Shown here: piece by piece, positions 53,900 through 64,000 of the stretch
Layout: every line of letters starts with the position of its first letter
Numbering within the stretch: the first letter of the stretch is position 1
DNA from: Sporothrix humicola
Taxonomy: Eukaryota; Ascomycota; Sordariomycetes; Ophiostomatales; Ophiostomataceae
Direction: 5' to 3'
Assembly (NCBI GenBank): GCA_021396245.1
Contig: WNYE01000046.1
Coordinates: 33,608-97,607, forward strand
Length of the DNA stretch: 64,000 nt
Position numbers and translations under genes: made by a program
The notes under the pieces: generated by a model
The model's input: only the letters and a program-made list of their open reading frames with translations
The model's database searches: none
Told to the model about the DNA's origin: nothing

Positions 53900-56674
53900 A
53901 TGACGACATCCAGTCCGACCGTGGCCAAGACCACAGCGGCCATTCCTCTGCGAGATGCACCGACAACCTCCTCCTCTCCCTCCACAATGGCGACTCCCTC
54001 CTCGAAATACCACCACCCATACACGCCGTACGATGTCCAGATGCAGTTCATGAAGACGGTGTACGATGTCTGCGAGCGCGGTGACGGACAGGTCGGCATC
54101 CTGGAGTCGCCGACGGGCACGGGCAAGTCGTTGAGTCTCCTGTGTGCAGCCTTGACGTGGCTGCGGCGCCACAAACAACAAAAGTACGAAGCCTCGCTGG
54201 TCCCCGCCGACATGGCCGACGAGCCCGACTGGGTAGTGGAGCAGATGCTGCGGCAGAAGCGGGCGGAGCTGGCCGGGCGGTGGGAGCGGCGGGAGGCGCG
54301 GTTGGCGGCGGCGCGGCGGCGGGAAAAACAAGAGGCCAGGGCGCGACAAGAGGGCGGCGGCAAGCGCAGGCGGGTGGAGGGGCCGACCACGAGGGCAAGA
54401 AGGGCTGAAGACGAAGAAGAAGAGTTTTTGTTGGAGGAAGACGTCTCCTCCACTTCCAGAGGCGACAGCGACGACCGGCTGTCGTGGTTCTCGACGGAAA
54501 CGCGGGCCATGATGGAAAAGGCGGGCCTGCTGGCGGGAAAGACGAGTGCCACAGAGGAGGACGACGAATTCGACGAGGACGTCAAGATCTACTACACGTC
54601 GCGGACGCACTCACAGCTGACACAGTTTATTGCCGAGCTGCGACGGCCGGCCTTTCCGTCGTCGATGTCGCAGGGGAAGCAGGCCGACAAGGCGCAAGAG
54701 AGCACTGCCGAGCCCGTAAAGCACATTCCCCTCTCGTCGCGCCAGCGACTGTGCATCAATCCGTCTGTAGCCCGCCTCGGGTCGGTACAGGCGATCAACG
54801 ATCGGTGTGCCGAGCTCCAGAAACCGAAAAAGTCGACAGACAAGGACAAGGGGGACACCGAGAAAGGGTGCAAGTTTATTCCGTCCAACAACCCGACGGC
54901 CGCGCTGCAATTTCGGGACACGGCGCTTGCCACGCTGCCCGACATTGAGGACCTCTACAACCTCGGCACACGCCTGCACGTGTGCCCTTACTATGCATCT
55001 CGGACCGCTGTGCCGGGAGCGGAGATCATTACTCTACCTTATCCACTCCTCCTCCAGAGCGCGGCCAGAGAGGCTTTGGGGATCAAGCTTGACCGCCGCA
55101 ACAGCATTGTCATTGTCGATGAGGCGCACAACATAATGGACGCTGTGGCGAGCGTGCATGCTGCGTCTCTGCGACTGACGGACTTAAAGAAAGCGCGCAA
55201 GCTTCTGGAGGTCTACGTGAAACGATTCGGCAAGAAGCTCAAGGGCACGAGCCGGGTCATGGTGGGCCAGCTTGCACGGGTGGTGCAGGGGCTAAGTGCG
55301 TGGCTGACGAGGACGCTCGAGAAATCGTCGCCCGTCCAGCTGGAGAGCGGGATTGTCGACCCGACGAGCCTGCTGCAGCACAAGGGTGCCGACCAGATCA
55401 ACCTGTTTGCGCTGGTGAAATACATTCAGGAGGCCAAGCTGGCGTACAAGGTGGAGAGCTACGCGGCGTACATTGAGGAGGCCGACAGCGCCCCCGGAAT
55501 CGGAAGCGAGCGAAGCGAGGACAAAAAAAGCCCGGTGTTGCATACACTCTCGTCGTTTCTACTGGCGCTGACGAACCTCGCCAGTGAAGGGCGCATTTTC
55601 TACGAGGTGCTCCCTGGAGAAAATGGCGGCGAGAGAGACATCCGGCTGAACTACCTCCTCCTTTCCCCTACGCACGCGTTCGCGTCGATTGCGGCCAGCG
55701 CGCGCGCCGTCATCCTGGCCGGCGGCACAATGGCGCCGTTTGCCGACTACCGGACGCACCTGTTTCCGACTCACACGCGAGAACAAATCACGACGCTGAG
55801 CTGCGGCCACGTCATCCCGCCTGAGAACCTGTGTGTGTGGACGCTGGGCGGGATGCGGGCAGGTCCCAATGGCGGCGGCGGGGCCGTCTTTGATTTTTCC
55901 TTTACGAAGCGCAGCCAGCCGCCCGTCATCAAGGACTTGGGAGCGGCCCTCCTCAATCTGTGCTCAGTCGTCCCCGACGGCGTCGTCGTCTTCTTTCCCA
56001 GCTACGGCTATTTGGACGAGGTGGTCAAGGCGTGGATGCGGACCGACCAGGGCCAAGGAGCGTCCGTCTGGGACCGTCTACAAACAAAAAAGGCCGTTTT
56101 CCGCGAGACGCGCGGGGCCTCCAGCGACGACGTATTGGCGGCCTACTCCAAAGCTATCCTCGATCCTGAGGCCGGCACGAAACAGACCGGCGCTCTTCTG
56201 CTGAGCGTGGTCGGCGGCAAGATGAGCGAGGGCATCAACTTTGCCGACCGGCTCGGGCGGTGCGTCGTCATTGTCGGGTTGCCCTTTCCCAACTTGCACG
56301 CCCCCGACTGGCAAGCCCGCATGGAGTACATTGAAAAGGCGGCCGACTCGCTCCCAGAGACCGCCCATTTTGGTGGAGGTATCGACGACGCCGACGACAC
56401 CACCGACACGCCTGTTGCTGGTAAGCAACGCGCCATGGCGTTCTACGAAAACGCCTGCATGCGCGCCGTCAACCAGAGCATCGGCCGCGCCATCCGCCAC
56501 CGCAACGACTACGCCGCCATCGTCCTGTGTGACCACCGCTTCGCCACGCCAAGGATTAAGCGAAAGCTGCCCGGCTGGATCCGCGGCGGCATGGTCGACG
56601 GCAGCGAGGAAAAGGGCGTGGCGGGCATGCTGGGCACGGTCGGCAAGTTTTTCCGGGACAAGAAGACGACATAA
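53900..56674 (+). CDS. CHL1: CHL1/DDX11-type Fe-S DNA helicase
   Basis: Single exon, 924 residues from the first in-frame ATG (MTTSSPTVAK); MATPSSKYHHPYTPYD, 29 residues later, is an alternative start that matches the family's usual beginning. It belongs to the XPD/Rad3 superfamily-2 group: Q-motif-like YTPYDVQMQFM, Walker A ESPTGTGKSLSLLC (about 69-82), YYTSRTHSQLTQF, four Fe-S cysteines (about 284 LCINP, 302 RCAEL, 323 GCKF, 361 VCPYY), DEAH box VIVDEAHNIMD (about 405), AGGTMAPF, GGKMSEGINFAD and motif VI QSIGRAIRHRNDYA (about 857-870). A long charged insertion (about 130-220) lies between motifs I and Ia, as in Chl1/DDX11. The enzyme unwinds DNA in the nucleus and supports sister-chromatid cohesion. 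All motifs look intact. Confidence 0.95.
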   Translation: MTTSSPTVAKTTAAIPLRDAPTTSSSPSTMATPSSKYHHPYTPYDVQMQFMKTVYDVCERGDGQVGILESPTGTGKSLSLLCAALTWLRRHKQQKYEASLVPADMADEPDWVVEQMLRQKRAELAGRWERREARLAAARRREKQEARARQEGGGKRRRVEGPTTRARRAEDEEEEFLLEEDVSSTSRGDSDDRLSWFSTETRAMMEKAGLLAGKTSATEEDDEFDEDVKIYYTSRTHSQLTQFIAELRRPAFPSSMSQGKQADKAQESTAEPVKHIPLSSRQRLCINPSVARLGSVQAINDRCAELQKPKKSTDKDKGDTEKGCKFIPSNNPTAALQFRDTALATLPDIEDLYNLGTRLHVCPYYASRTAVPGAEIITLPYPLLLQSAAREALGIKLDRRNSIVIVDEAHNIMDAVASVHAASLRLTDLKKARKLLEVYVKRFGKKLKGTSRVMVGQLARVVQGLSAWLTRTLEKSSPVQLESGIVDPTSLLQHKGADQINLFALVKYIQEAKLAYKVESYAAYIEEADSAPGIGSERSEDKKSPVLHTLSSFLLALTNLASEGRIFYEVLPGENGGERDIRLNYLLLSPTHAFASIAASARAVILAGGTMAPFADYRTHLFPTHTREQITTLSCGHVIPPENLCVWTLGGMRAGPNGGGGAVFDFSFTKRSQPPVIKDLGAALLNLCSVVPDGVVVFFPSYGYLDEVVKAWMRTDQGQGASVWDRLQTKKAVFRETRGASSDDVLAAYSKAILDPEAGTKQTGALLLSVVGGKMSEGINFADRLGRCVVIVGLPFPNLHAPDWQARMEYIEKAADSLPETAHFGGGIDDADDTTDTPVAGKQRAMAFYENACMRAVNQSIGRAIRHRNDYAAIVLCDHRFATPRIKRKLPGWIRGGMVDGSEEKGVAGMLGTVGKFFRDKKTT

Positions 56675-59600
56675 AGAGAGAAAATTTTACTGTACGAGGT
56701 TACGTTACAAATGATACCCTTCAGTTCCAGAACCTTGGGTTCTCAGCTTTGCATATTGATATTGATATCTTGCTCATGGATCAAGGGCTTTAATGTGACC
56801 TGAACCTCATGTCTGGGATCATCACCACGGACGAACAGCAGTTGGAGAGATACGACCTGCCACATGTGGCAGGTGTCGTCATTTGTAAATGTGCTACGAT
56901 TACAGTGACAAGAAACGAGAGCATACTACACAGCCGTTCATGTTGATATGAATATGTCTTCACGCCGGCGTACGGCTCACCGGGAATGGGTATTCCGTGT
57001 CTTTCATGGATCAAGTAGGGAGATGTAGGGAAATACAAGGAGGGAGCTTTGACTTTGACACATGGGATTCACCGGCTGCGTTGCACAAATGTGTACCGAT
57101 GTGTACACAGTTATGTGCACAACCGTGCCTTGTGCCTGTGCCTGTGTCTTCGATGCGGCACGATATCCCAACAAGATGTGGCGGGTGAGCACAACAAGGC
57201 ACACGGCATACGGGAGCACGGGGAAGACGGGGACACCAGAATGTTTATGATGACGAGAGGGCGGGACGAATCGAGGCAACGAGGCAGTTTACAGACGCGA
57301 GACATGCAGGGAAGTCAGGAGAACGAGGAGAACAAAGAGAGCAAGGCAGGACAGAATACAAGGCAGGGCAGCGCAGGCCAGGGTCAAAGACATATGTAGG
57401 GAGCAGGGACGCAGAGACATTGCCAGAGACAAGCATCACAAAGACATGTGGGAGAGACAGGCAGCCGATACGGTAACACGCGCTGGGCCGTCTCGGGTGT
57501 CGTTCAAGGCCAGGGGAAGGAACGTCCCTTTTATTTATTGTCATTCCCGGCCTTTTTTTCTGCATCCTCCTCGGCTGGCTGTCGCCTGTTTGCTTGCTCT
57601 ATTTGGCGATGTTTGTGAGATATTGTCTCGCTTTTCCCATTTTATTGCCCGAAAGTTAGCTGTGTCTTGAACCGTCTGTTATGTCTTGTAAAAGTGGCCT
57701 CGTTCAATGTCTTGCCCAGTGTCTTGGTCTCCTGTCTCGTCCCGCCCCTTTTCGTTTCTCCTCGTCCCTTTTGTTTACAAGTACGGAGTACAAAGTACGG
57801 AGTTAGGCCATCCCTTTCAGCCCAACCTCGACCCCAAAGCAGGAAGAGAGAAGAAAGAACAGAAACAGACACACCTAAAATAAGGCCGTGACGCCGCCCA
57901 AGCCGCGAGGGCCGTCAACAGTCGAAGCAAGGGCCAATGTGGCGGGAAACAACGAGCACGAATCGATCAAAAGAACAACACAAAGAACAAAAGTAGGTGC
58001 AGACAAAGGCGCAGATGCAGACGCAAGGGAAAGGCAGAAATCAGAAACAAAGCCAATATGCAGTGCATCTACCTCCACTGGCCCGCAGCGGCTGCGCTTT
58101 CTGCGCAGCTCAGGAATGCAATAAATAAATTTGGGTGGAAACAAGACAACTTTAAAAACAAGCTCGACAAGCAATACGCAATACGCGCAACACGACAACA
58201 ACGCCTCTTTTCGGTGGACTCTTTCGGTGGACATGTGGCAGTGGCATGCGTCTGGCATGCAGAGATGGTTTCGCTGCAGCAACGACTAGTCTGGTGCAGA
58301 TGCACAGCAGATGCAGCAGATGCAGATGCAGATGAGCGGTGTCGATATTGATGTCGATGCTCACGCCAAGCGTTCTGGTATGGAGACGAACTAAAATAAA
58401 GTACGAGAGCAAGACCAAAAATGGACTGGCCCCCAAATGGATCCTACTGGATTTAACTGGGTACAATCTGACGGAGCATGCGCCGTGAACATGCTCATGT
58501 TCAGGCTTCCAGGAATTCTTGTTTCTTTCTTGTTTCTGCAATGTGCGATGTGCAACATGCGTTCTCTTGTTTCTTGATTTTCACGATCTTCACAGGCGTG
58601 TTTCCCTTTCTCCCCTTTTCTTTGCTTTATTCTCCGTGAACAGGACCCATAGTGCACATCAATTTCATTTCCATTGGGCTGACGATGGTGATCACGCGGT
58701 GAATAAAAGGAGCAAGTGGAGGAAGCGGAGCGAAATAAAAAACAGCCCCAGAGAACAAAAGAAACAAAAGAAGAAAGACAAAGCTCAGACGTTCCAGGGT
58801 CTAGACTCCGCCACCAGGGCCCTTGTCCCCTGTCTCTCGGCGAGCCCCAGCCAAGTCATGCCCAGGGAACCCAAGAACCAAAAGGAACCACTGAATCCAC
58901 TGAATCCACCAAATCCACTGATCGTGCCCACCATATTTCCGTTTTGGCACATCCTTCTTGCATCCTTGGCTCTCCTTGGCTCCCTTGCGTCCTCCCGAAA
59001 TAGGGTAGCCCGGGATCGTGGTGGCGTTTTATGGCTATTATGGCCTTTTCGGTGGATTATGGGCGGTATGCCATGTGCCCCAATGATGGATGAATCCTTT
59101 CTCGAGATGAATCTTATTTCTTATTTCTTATTTCTGACTGTTGTTTCTTATTCCTATTTTATTTCCCTTTTCTGGCAAAAGTATTTCTGATTTCTCTCCT
59201 TTTCTCATTGCATCTAATTATGCATCTCATCTCACTATTCTCCGTATCTTATCCCTATTCTTATTTGCATCTCACCGTGACTGATGGCCTCTCACCTTAG
59301 TACCCGTCTTGGGCCGTGACCAAATAGGAAGTCAATCTGTTTCTGATCCCTCGACTCGACAGAACACTCCCGCATCCGCATCCATCTTGCCTGTATCTTG
59401 CATGTTTGTATTCCAGATGCGTACTTTATTGTCCAGCCTCTTGTCTCTTCACACCTGCCACATTGTCACTCCTTCGCCTCTTCTTTCTCAGCTCGTGACG
59501 AAGTCGTTCACTTCATCGTAGGATAATTAATATCTGTGAACCGTCACCGCCCTTGATCTTCCACGCCGACGTACACTGCATGTCTCGCCTTCTGTGGTGG

Positions 59601-61412
59601 TGTGGTAGTGGTGGTGTCTCTCGCTTCTCAATGGAGCCAAAACGTAACCCTGCATCAATAGCGTGCTGCATCTTGCTCAACGCCAACCGCCGCCATACCA
59701 GGACGTAGACTTCGCCAGTGTTATACCGACGCCATCTCTGAATTAACTTATTTTCATCGGCGCCCCTCCCTGCGGCATCGCCCACCTTTGTGACGATGGC
59801 CTCCTCACTTCACTCCACCGCCATTCTCTTTTTTACGTCGTGGATTATTTATCCTGCTTTCGTATTTCATTCATTATTCCTGTCCATCACAACAGTCGTA
59901 TCACATCCCTTCAAGACGATGGTGGCCATGTGGAACAAGAACAGTGCACAATCCCAAAAAAAAAGTGTGGATGCACCACATCTTGAGCACACCTGGTTTT
60001 GTGCTTGTTGTGACTTGTGACGCTGTGACTGCAACTTTGACTTGACAAGAGGCAAAAAGGCAAAACCCACAAACCCACAGATGCATCTCAATCACGGACC
60101 AACCGTCCATTCAAGCGCATTTTCAACAATGTTTCCAGGATTGTGTCTCTGTGTGTGTGATGTGTGACGGGGCTAGTGCAACGCTACGACAAAACGACAA
60201 GGGCTCTGGATCACTGCAGCACTGCAGGAGGATCAGAGCAGCCAGCCTGCGAGCCTGCCAGCCAAGGCAGGCCAAGGCCCAGGATAGAGGCCGATGGAGG
60301 CCAGGGCCAAGACCAGTAAAAGAGGGTCCAGCCCGCCAACGGACGCCATCGAGCGCCACTGAGCGCCATCAGTGCGCCATTGGGTGAACCAGCGTGATCC
60401 AGCACACGCCAAACGGCCTAATCCAGTAAGAGGCTGCCACAAATTAACAGATTGGGGGTGTGTGCCAGGGCGCTAGGGGTGGGTGCTAGGGTGAACGACA
60501 AGGTTAGCCGATGCAACAAATAACATGGGGCATGGCATGGATGATGGATGGATGCATCTCGCTTCATTCCGTTGGTGTGTTTGCCATTCGGGGCTCGCGC
60601 GCGTGGTACGGCAGGTTTGGTGGGGATTTGCAGTCGTTCCTTGTCGAAAAAAGGAAGAAAAAGAAAGGGAAAAAGAAAGAGATGGTGGGTGAGAGTGGGT
60701 GAGTGGGCTGGAAAGAGGAGAAACAAGGAGAAACGAGACATGGAGGGATGAGCATGAGCGATGGGGGTGACAACGAACAGGGAGGCGAGAACAGACGTGA
60801 GAGATAAAATAAGACATGCACGGTGACAGGTGAGGGTGGGTGGAATAGAGAAAAAGAGGAGAGAAAAGAGGAGAACCAGGAAGAGAAAAAGAACAAAAGA
60901 AAAGGAGTTCCCAGTTTTGGGAGTTCTTCTCCTCGATCATTCTTCAGTCGACATACTCTCGTAACATTAACGATTTTCGATTCCTTTCCAGACAAAAGGA
61001 CGGGACTTTGTGGACGAGACAAGAACAAGAATTTAAATAGAAACAACAGGCACGCACTTCACGGCCTGGAAAGTGGAAAGCCCAACGTCTTTTCTTCTGT
61101 CGCCGCTCGTCACCCATCTCGGCATCCCACATTCCAGTCGGGCAGGAAGACATAAGAGAGCCGGCAACCAAAGAAGAAAAAACAACACACAACACACCCG
61201 ACGACCAGCGCCGAGGAATTCAATCAAACCAAGACACCAGAAACGACGAAGAATTAAAAAGAAGAAAACAAGACGAAAGAGCCAAAAGAGCGGGCACCGG
61301 TCCGAAAACACCAGAGTGTGAAGTGAAAACGCATTAATTCATCTCACTTCTCTCTTCTTCATAAACAATCTCGACTTCGATCTTTCTTTCTCTTCAACAC
61401 ACAACTCACACA
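56675..61412. other. Long gene-poor region
   Basis: About 4.7 kb with no gene I can support. It holds a doubled nonamer site (TACGGAGTA at 57782, near-copy at 57796), a GCAGAT-type triplet repeat near 58296-58334, and purine-rich tracts at 60640-60740 and 60830-60905. Open frames such as 58519-59190 plus and 60473-61046 minus are low-complexity or without coding bias. Confidence 0.45.
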
Positions 61413-62255
61413 ATGGCTCAACTCACAATGCCCACAATGCCCTCACTACCATCACTACCTTCCCTCGGAGAACTCGGCCTGCTTGGCCAACCACAACAGC
61501 TGTGGAAGGCCTGGTGGTCGGCAGCGACGGCGTCTACAGACATGAGCTGCTCAAGCTCAAAGAAGTCACCGTCGCCACGGAGGTCGCCAAAGAAGACACA
61601 GTCACGGTCGTCGTCGACAACAACATCACCATCTACCTCACCAAAAAGACAGACCCCCTCACCACCACCATCACCCTCTGTCCGCGGCCATTCGCCAGCA
61701 CGAAAGCGGCGGGCTCTGTCGCCGGGCGATGATGGGGAGACTGAGTCAGCAGAGCCAACAAAAGACGAGCAAAAGGACGACGACGCCTTTGCCGATCCAG
61801 AGGATGAGGACAACGACGAGCATGACGACAAGGAGGAGACCGACGATAACTCTGAAAACACGACGCCCCGCTGGCAGCTCGGCCAAGGCCCGGGCCTGTC
61901 TCTGCCGATCCGCCGTCTGCTGCCGCCACCACCGCCGATGCCCTACCGGCTGCCGCTCCCACTTCCGGTGCCACGCCCGTCAACTGCGCTTGAAAAGCAC
62001 ACACCGGCCCTTCCCAACCTGGTGTGGCCGCCCGACGTGCCGGTGACACCGAAGCGGAAGAGGGCCGAGGACAAGGAGACAAAGGAGGCAGCATCACCTA
62101 CGACTGCGTCGCCATCCACGCCGGCGCCGGCTACGCCGACACTTTACGTCCTCTACAAGTTCGACCGCGTCGACCAGCTCGGAGGGCAACGGCGCGGGCA
62201 ACGGGGCACCCGGTCTGCACAGTCCTCGCCGGGGAAGTCGCCTCTCAGACGATAG
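61413..62255 (+). CDS. Unrecognised low-complexity protein (280 aa), frame uncertain
   Basis: Longest open frame in a G+C-rich block, starting MAQLTMPTMPSLPSLPSL after a CA-rich leader (CACACAATGG). It encodes Ser/Pro/Lys-rich SR-like sequence (SPSPRRSPKKTQSRSS), an acidic run (DPEDEDNDEHDDKEE), a Pro-rich stretch (LPPPPPMPYRLPLPLP) and basic KRKRAEDK. Codon third positions favour a different frame for parts of the block: from about 61490 to 61690 the +2 frame reads EGLVVGSDGVYRHELLKLK with nearly all-C third positions, and near 62085-62140 another frame reads GSITYDCVAIHAGAGYADT in the same way. The block may be a frameshifted gene or contain introns I could not place. The function is unknown. 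Confidence 0.4.
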   Translation: MAQLTMPTMPSLPSLPSLGELGLLGQPQQLWKAWWSAATASTDMSCSSSKKSPSPRRSPKKTQSRSSSTTTSPSTSPKRQTPSPPPSPSVRGHSPARKRRALSPGDDGETESAEPTKDEQKDDDAFADPEDEDNDEHDDKEETDDNSENTTPRWQLGQGPGLSLPIRRLLPPPPPMPYRLPLPLPVPRPSTALEKHTPALPNLVWPPDVPVTPKRKRAEDKETKEAASPTTASPSTPAPATPTLYVLYKFDRVDQLGGQRRGQRGTRSAQSSPGKSPLRR

Positions 62256-62952
62256 GGCATGTTTATGATTAATGAAATGACTTGGAATTCGGGATTATTG
62301 GCGTTTGGATATATTGAGTTTAGTCACACTGGCTGGGTACCATAGCGAGCGTCTTCTTTTGAGCGTATTTACACACAATTGATTGCTGATTATTGTTAAT
62401 TGATCTTTGATTCTTCTCATTTGTCAAGGCCCTGTTGGGTTTCCTTTTTGCACGTGAGCATGGCCGTGGGCGCGACGTTCTAAGAATAGAGATGTATTGG
62501 TAGACTGAAGTCAAATGAACCACAGAGTAAGCGTGCATCTCAAAAAGATCATTGACCCGATTGATCATATTTTCAACATTAAAACTTGATGTTGCGTTGC
62601 CATCTAATGATCAATTCTAGTTCGTGAACGGCTCATGCTAACAAACATCTCAGCAATGTCCACTGCATTTGTGGACCAAGTGAACAAAGACCTACCTCAC
62701 TCTAGATGTTCATCCATGGTTTTCACCTATTCTCGTGGACAGCTTGATGAGTGTGAGTTGTTCAAGGAGCATAATGTTCACAGATGCAATAATATATAAT
62801 TGCACAATGTTCTCCTGGCTAATTTTTTCTGTTTCCTTCATCTCGCCACCAACAGCCTCATCAACCATTCTAAGAGCCTCTTTTAGAATACCTGATCTCT
62901 CACAACAACACCTACTAACAAATATCCCACAACAAAGGTAAGTCAGCCCACA
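62256..62952. other. Intergenic DNA before the last gene
   Basis: No supported gene. GGTAAGT at 62937 just before the next start looks like a splice donor and may mark a 5' UTR intron. Confidence 0.4.
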
Positions 62953-63435
62953 ATGGCCAACCTCCGCAACGTCTTTCGCTACACTCCGGGCCCAGTCCCG
63001 CGTCGTGGCCAAAGCTCGGCCTCGTCTTCGTCCCCATCCTCTAACGAGGTCGCCCCTCCAGCCGCGGCTACCCGTAGCACCACTCCCATCATCATCATTA
63101 CTCCTCCTCCTATGGAGGGCAAGCCCGCTACTCCTGCGGAGGAGCAGGAGCAGCCCATTGACTCCTCCCTCCTCCACATCAACAGCGCCGCTGTCAGCAC
63201 CTACCTCGAGACCGTCGTGCGCAATGCCGAGCGTGCCGAGCTCGTGTGCCGCCAGGACAAGCTGGAGAAGGAGCGCGCTCTCCACGCTCTCGAGACGACG
63301 GAGGGCGCCGACAAGACGGAGCTGTCCGACGCCCGGTGGGACTTGGCCGGCAGCGACTACCGCCACACCAAGAGCCGGCAGGACCTCTTTGAGGCCAAGC
63401 GGCGTCTTGACGAGTCGCGGGAGAAGTGGTGGTAA
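62953..63435 (+). CDS. Small coiled-coil protein of unknown function (160 aa)
   Basis: Single-exon open frame with strong C/G third-position bias, starting MANLRNVFRYTPGPVP. Residues about 1-75 are Ser/Pro/Ala-rich and probably disordered. From about 80 to the end (INSAAVSTYLETVVRNAERA, then KLEKERALHALE and RQDLFEAKRRLDESREKWW) the sequence is highly charged with heptad-like leucines, so a coiled coil is likely. No known domain is recognised. It may be a structural or adaptor protein; that is a guess from composition. Confidence 0.65.
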   Translation: MANLRNVFRYTPGPVPRRGQSSASSSSPSSNEVAPPAAATRSTTPIIIITPPPMEGKPATPAEEQEQPIDSSLLHINSAAVSTYLETVVRNAERAELVCRQDKLEKERALHALETTEGADKTELSDARWDLAGSDYRHTKSRQDLFEAKRRLDESREKWW

Positions 63436-64000
63436 GCCCTGCATACTCCAGAACTAGAAACTGTGGGTGGCTCGGTGGCAATGACGCTGGCCTCTAACTA
63501 AACATTAGAATAACATTAGATTATGGCAAAGTCCATTCATACATGACAAGGTAAATACTATCCACTCAAAATACAAAAAAAATTTGGTCTAGAATACCTT
63601 TACAGCCACATGCACACGTGAAATATGTAAAATGTCCTCTCTGATTCCAATATGATGCAGTAAGCACTTTGCAAAATGGGCGTGTTGGAATCACCAGCTT
63701 ATCATACTACTGATTGTTGATTCCGGTATCACAAAGGAACATGAACAGTCTATGTGTTTGTCCCAATCACTTGAAATGATTCATCGTTCCGTCCATTAAC
63801 AAAGGTACTGCTGTACCTTATTTTCGCTGCAACAATATGCACCCTTAATCTTCTTTTTTGCGACGTCGTCTTTTGTCTTGTTGAATAAATGACGTTAGTA
63901 ATAAAAGACAATGCATTTGTTCGTTTTCTTAAAACAAGGCTGTGCAGAAATGCAGTGTTTACACTTTCTTTGTTGTCAACAAAGACCTTGCGCAGGGAAA
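63436..64000. other. 3' intergenic end of window
   Basis: A+T-rich DNA after the coiled-coil gene. I see no gene, RNA or repeat boundary. Confidence 0.5.

Noticed and set aside
53771..54610. Minus-strand open frame of 279 codons
   Set aside because: It is antisense to the helicase insertion region.
58296..58334. GCAGAT triplet repeats considered as a CRISPR-like or regulatory array
   Set aside because: It is a simple microsatellite with no spacers, and the window is eukaryotic.
59513..59785. Minus-strand frame RWRRYNTGEVYVLVWRRL
   Set aside because: It looks protein-like over about 40 codons but has no start context, known motif or adjoining exon.
60473..61046. Minus-strand S/F/L-rich frames
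   Set aside because: They are translations of a purine-rich tract, not a gene.
61418..61861. Minus-strand Ser/Asp-rich frame
   Set aside because: It is a mirror of the Ser/acidic repeats on the plus strand.

Overview
The window is nuclear DNA of a filamentous ascomycete (Pezizomycotina, most likely a Sordariomycete). The reasons are short GT-AG introns of about 50-100 bp with CTAAC-like branch sites, C/G-rich third codon positions, RIP-type C-to-T decay of a retroelement, and a gene set of HET-domain, NACHT and NB-ARC genes, a GH7 cellobiohydrolase and an FTA2-like kinase-fold protein. Genes are sparse and the intergenic DNA is long, with homopolymers and purine tracts. All exon structures below were read by eye.

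Layout. 0-20 kb is core and metabolic DNA. An FTA2-like gene (minus) is followed by a GH94 phosphorylase, probably cellobionic acid phosphorylase (minus), a four-exon secreted GH7 cellobiohydrolase (minus), and a basic nuclear-looking protein with a DUF7924-like, nuclease-like C-terminal half (minus). The GH7 and GH94 genes fit two steps of cellulose use: release of cello-oligosaccharides outside the cell, and phosphorolysis of the oxidised disaccharide inside it.

20-31.5 kb is a transposon zone. A 5.6 kb Ty1/Copia element (20327-25916) has nearly identical 119-bp LTRs, a perfect CTTGA target duplication and a half-tRNA(iMet)-type primer site, but its interior is saturated with RIP. It ends 43 bp upstream of an APH-family kinase gene. 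A second LTR element (28032-31424) has 268-bp LTRs, a perfect ATAAT duplication and no recognisable pol, and sits inside an A-rich tract.

33-51 kb looks like a fungal incompatibility/innate-immunity island. A NACHT-type NLR gene is split by a 4.66 kb DNA element (34757-39412). That element has terminal inverted repeats, a TA target duplication, and an apparently intact HET-domain gene as cargo. Downstream are a RIP-damaged extracellular-nuclease pseudogene, a tRNA-Gly(GCC), two F-box genes with a small unknown gene between them, and a 1,320-residue NLR of alpha/beta-hydrolase (SesB-like), NB-ARC and TPR architecture. The HET-carrying element inside an NLR gene is the most notable feature of the window.

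51-64 kb holds one clear housekeeping gene, the CHL1/DDX11-type Fe-S DNA helicase. It is followed by long gene-poor DNA and two unrecognised short genes. One of these (61.4-62.3 kb) shows conflicting reading-frame signals and may be frameshifted.
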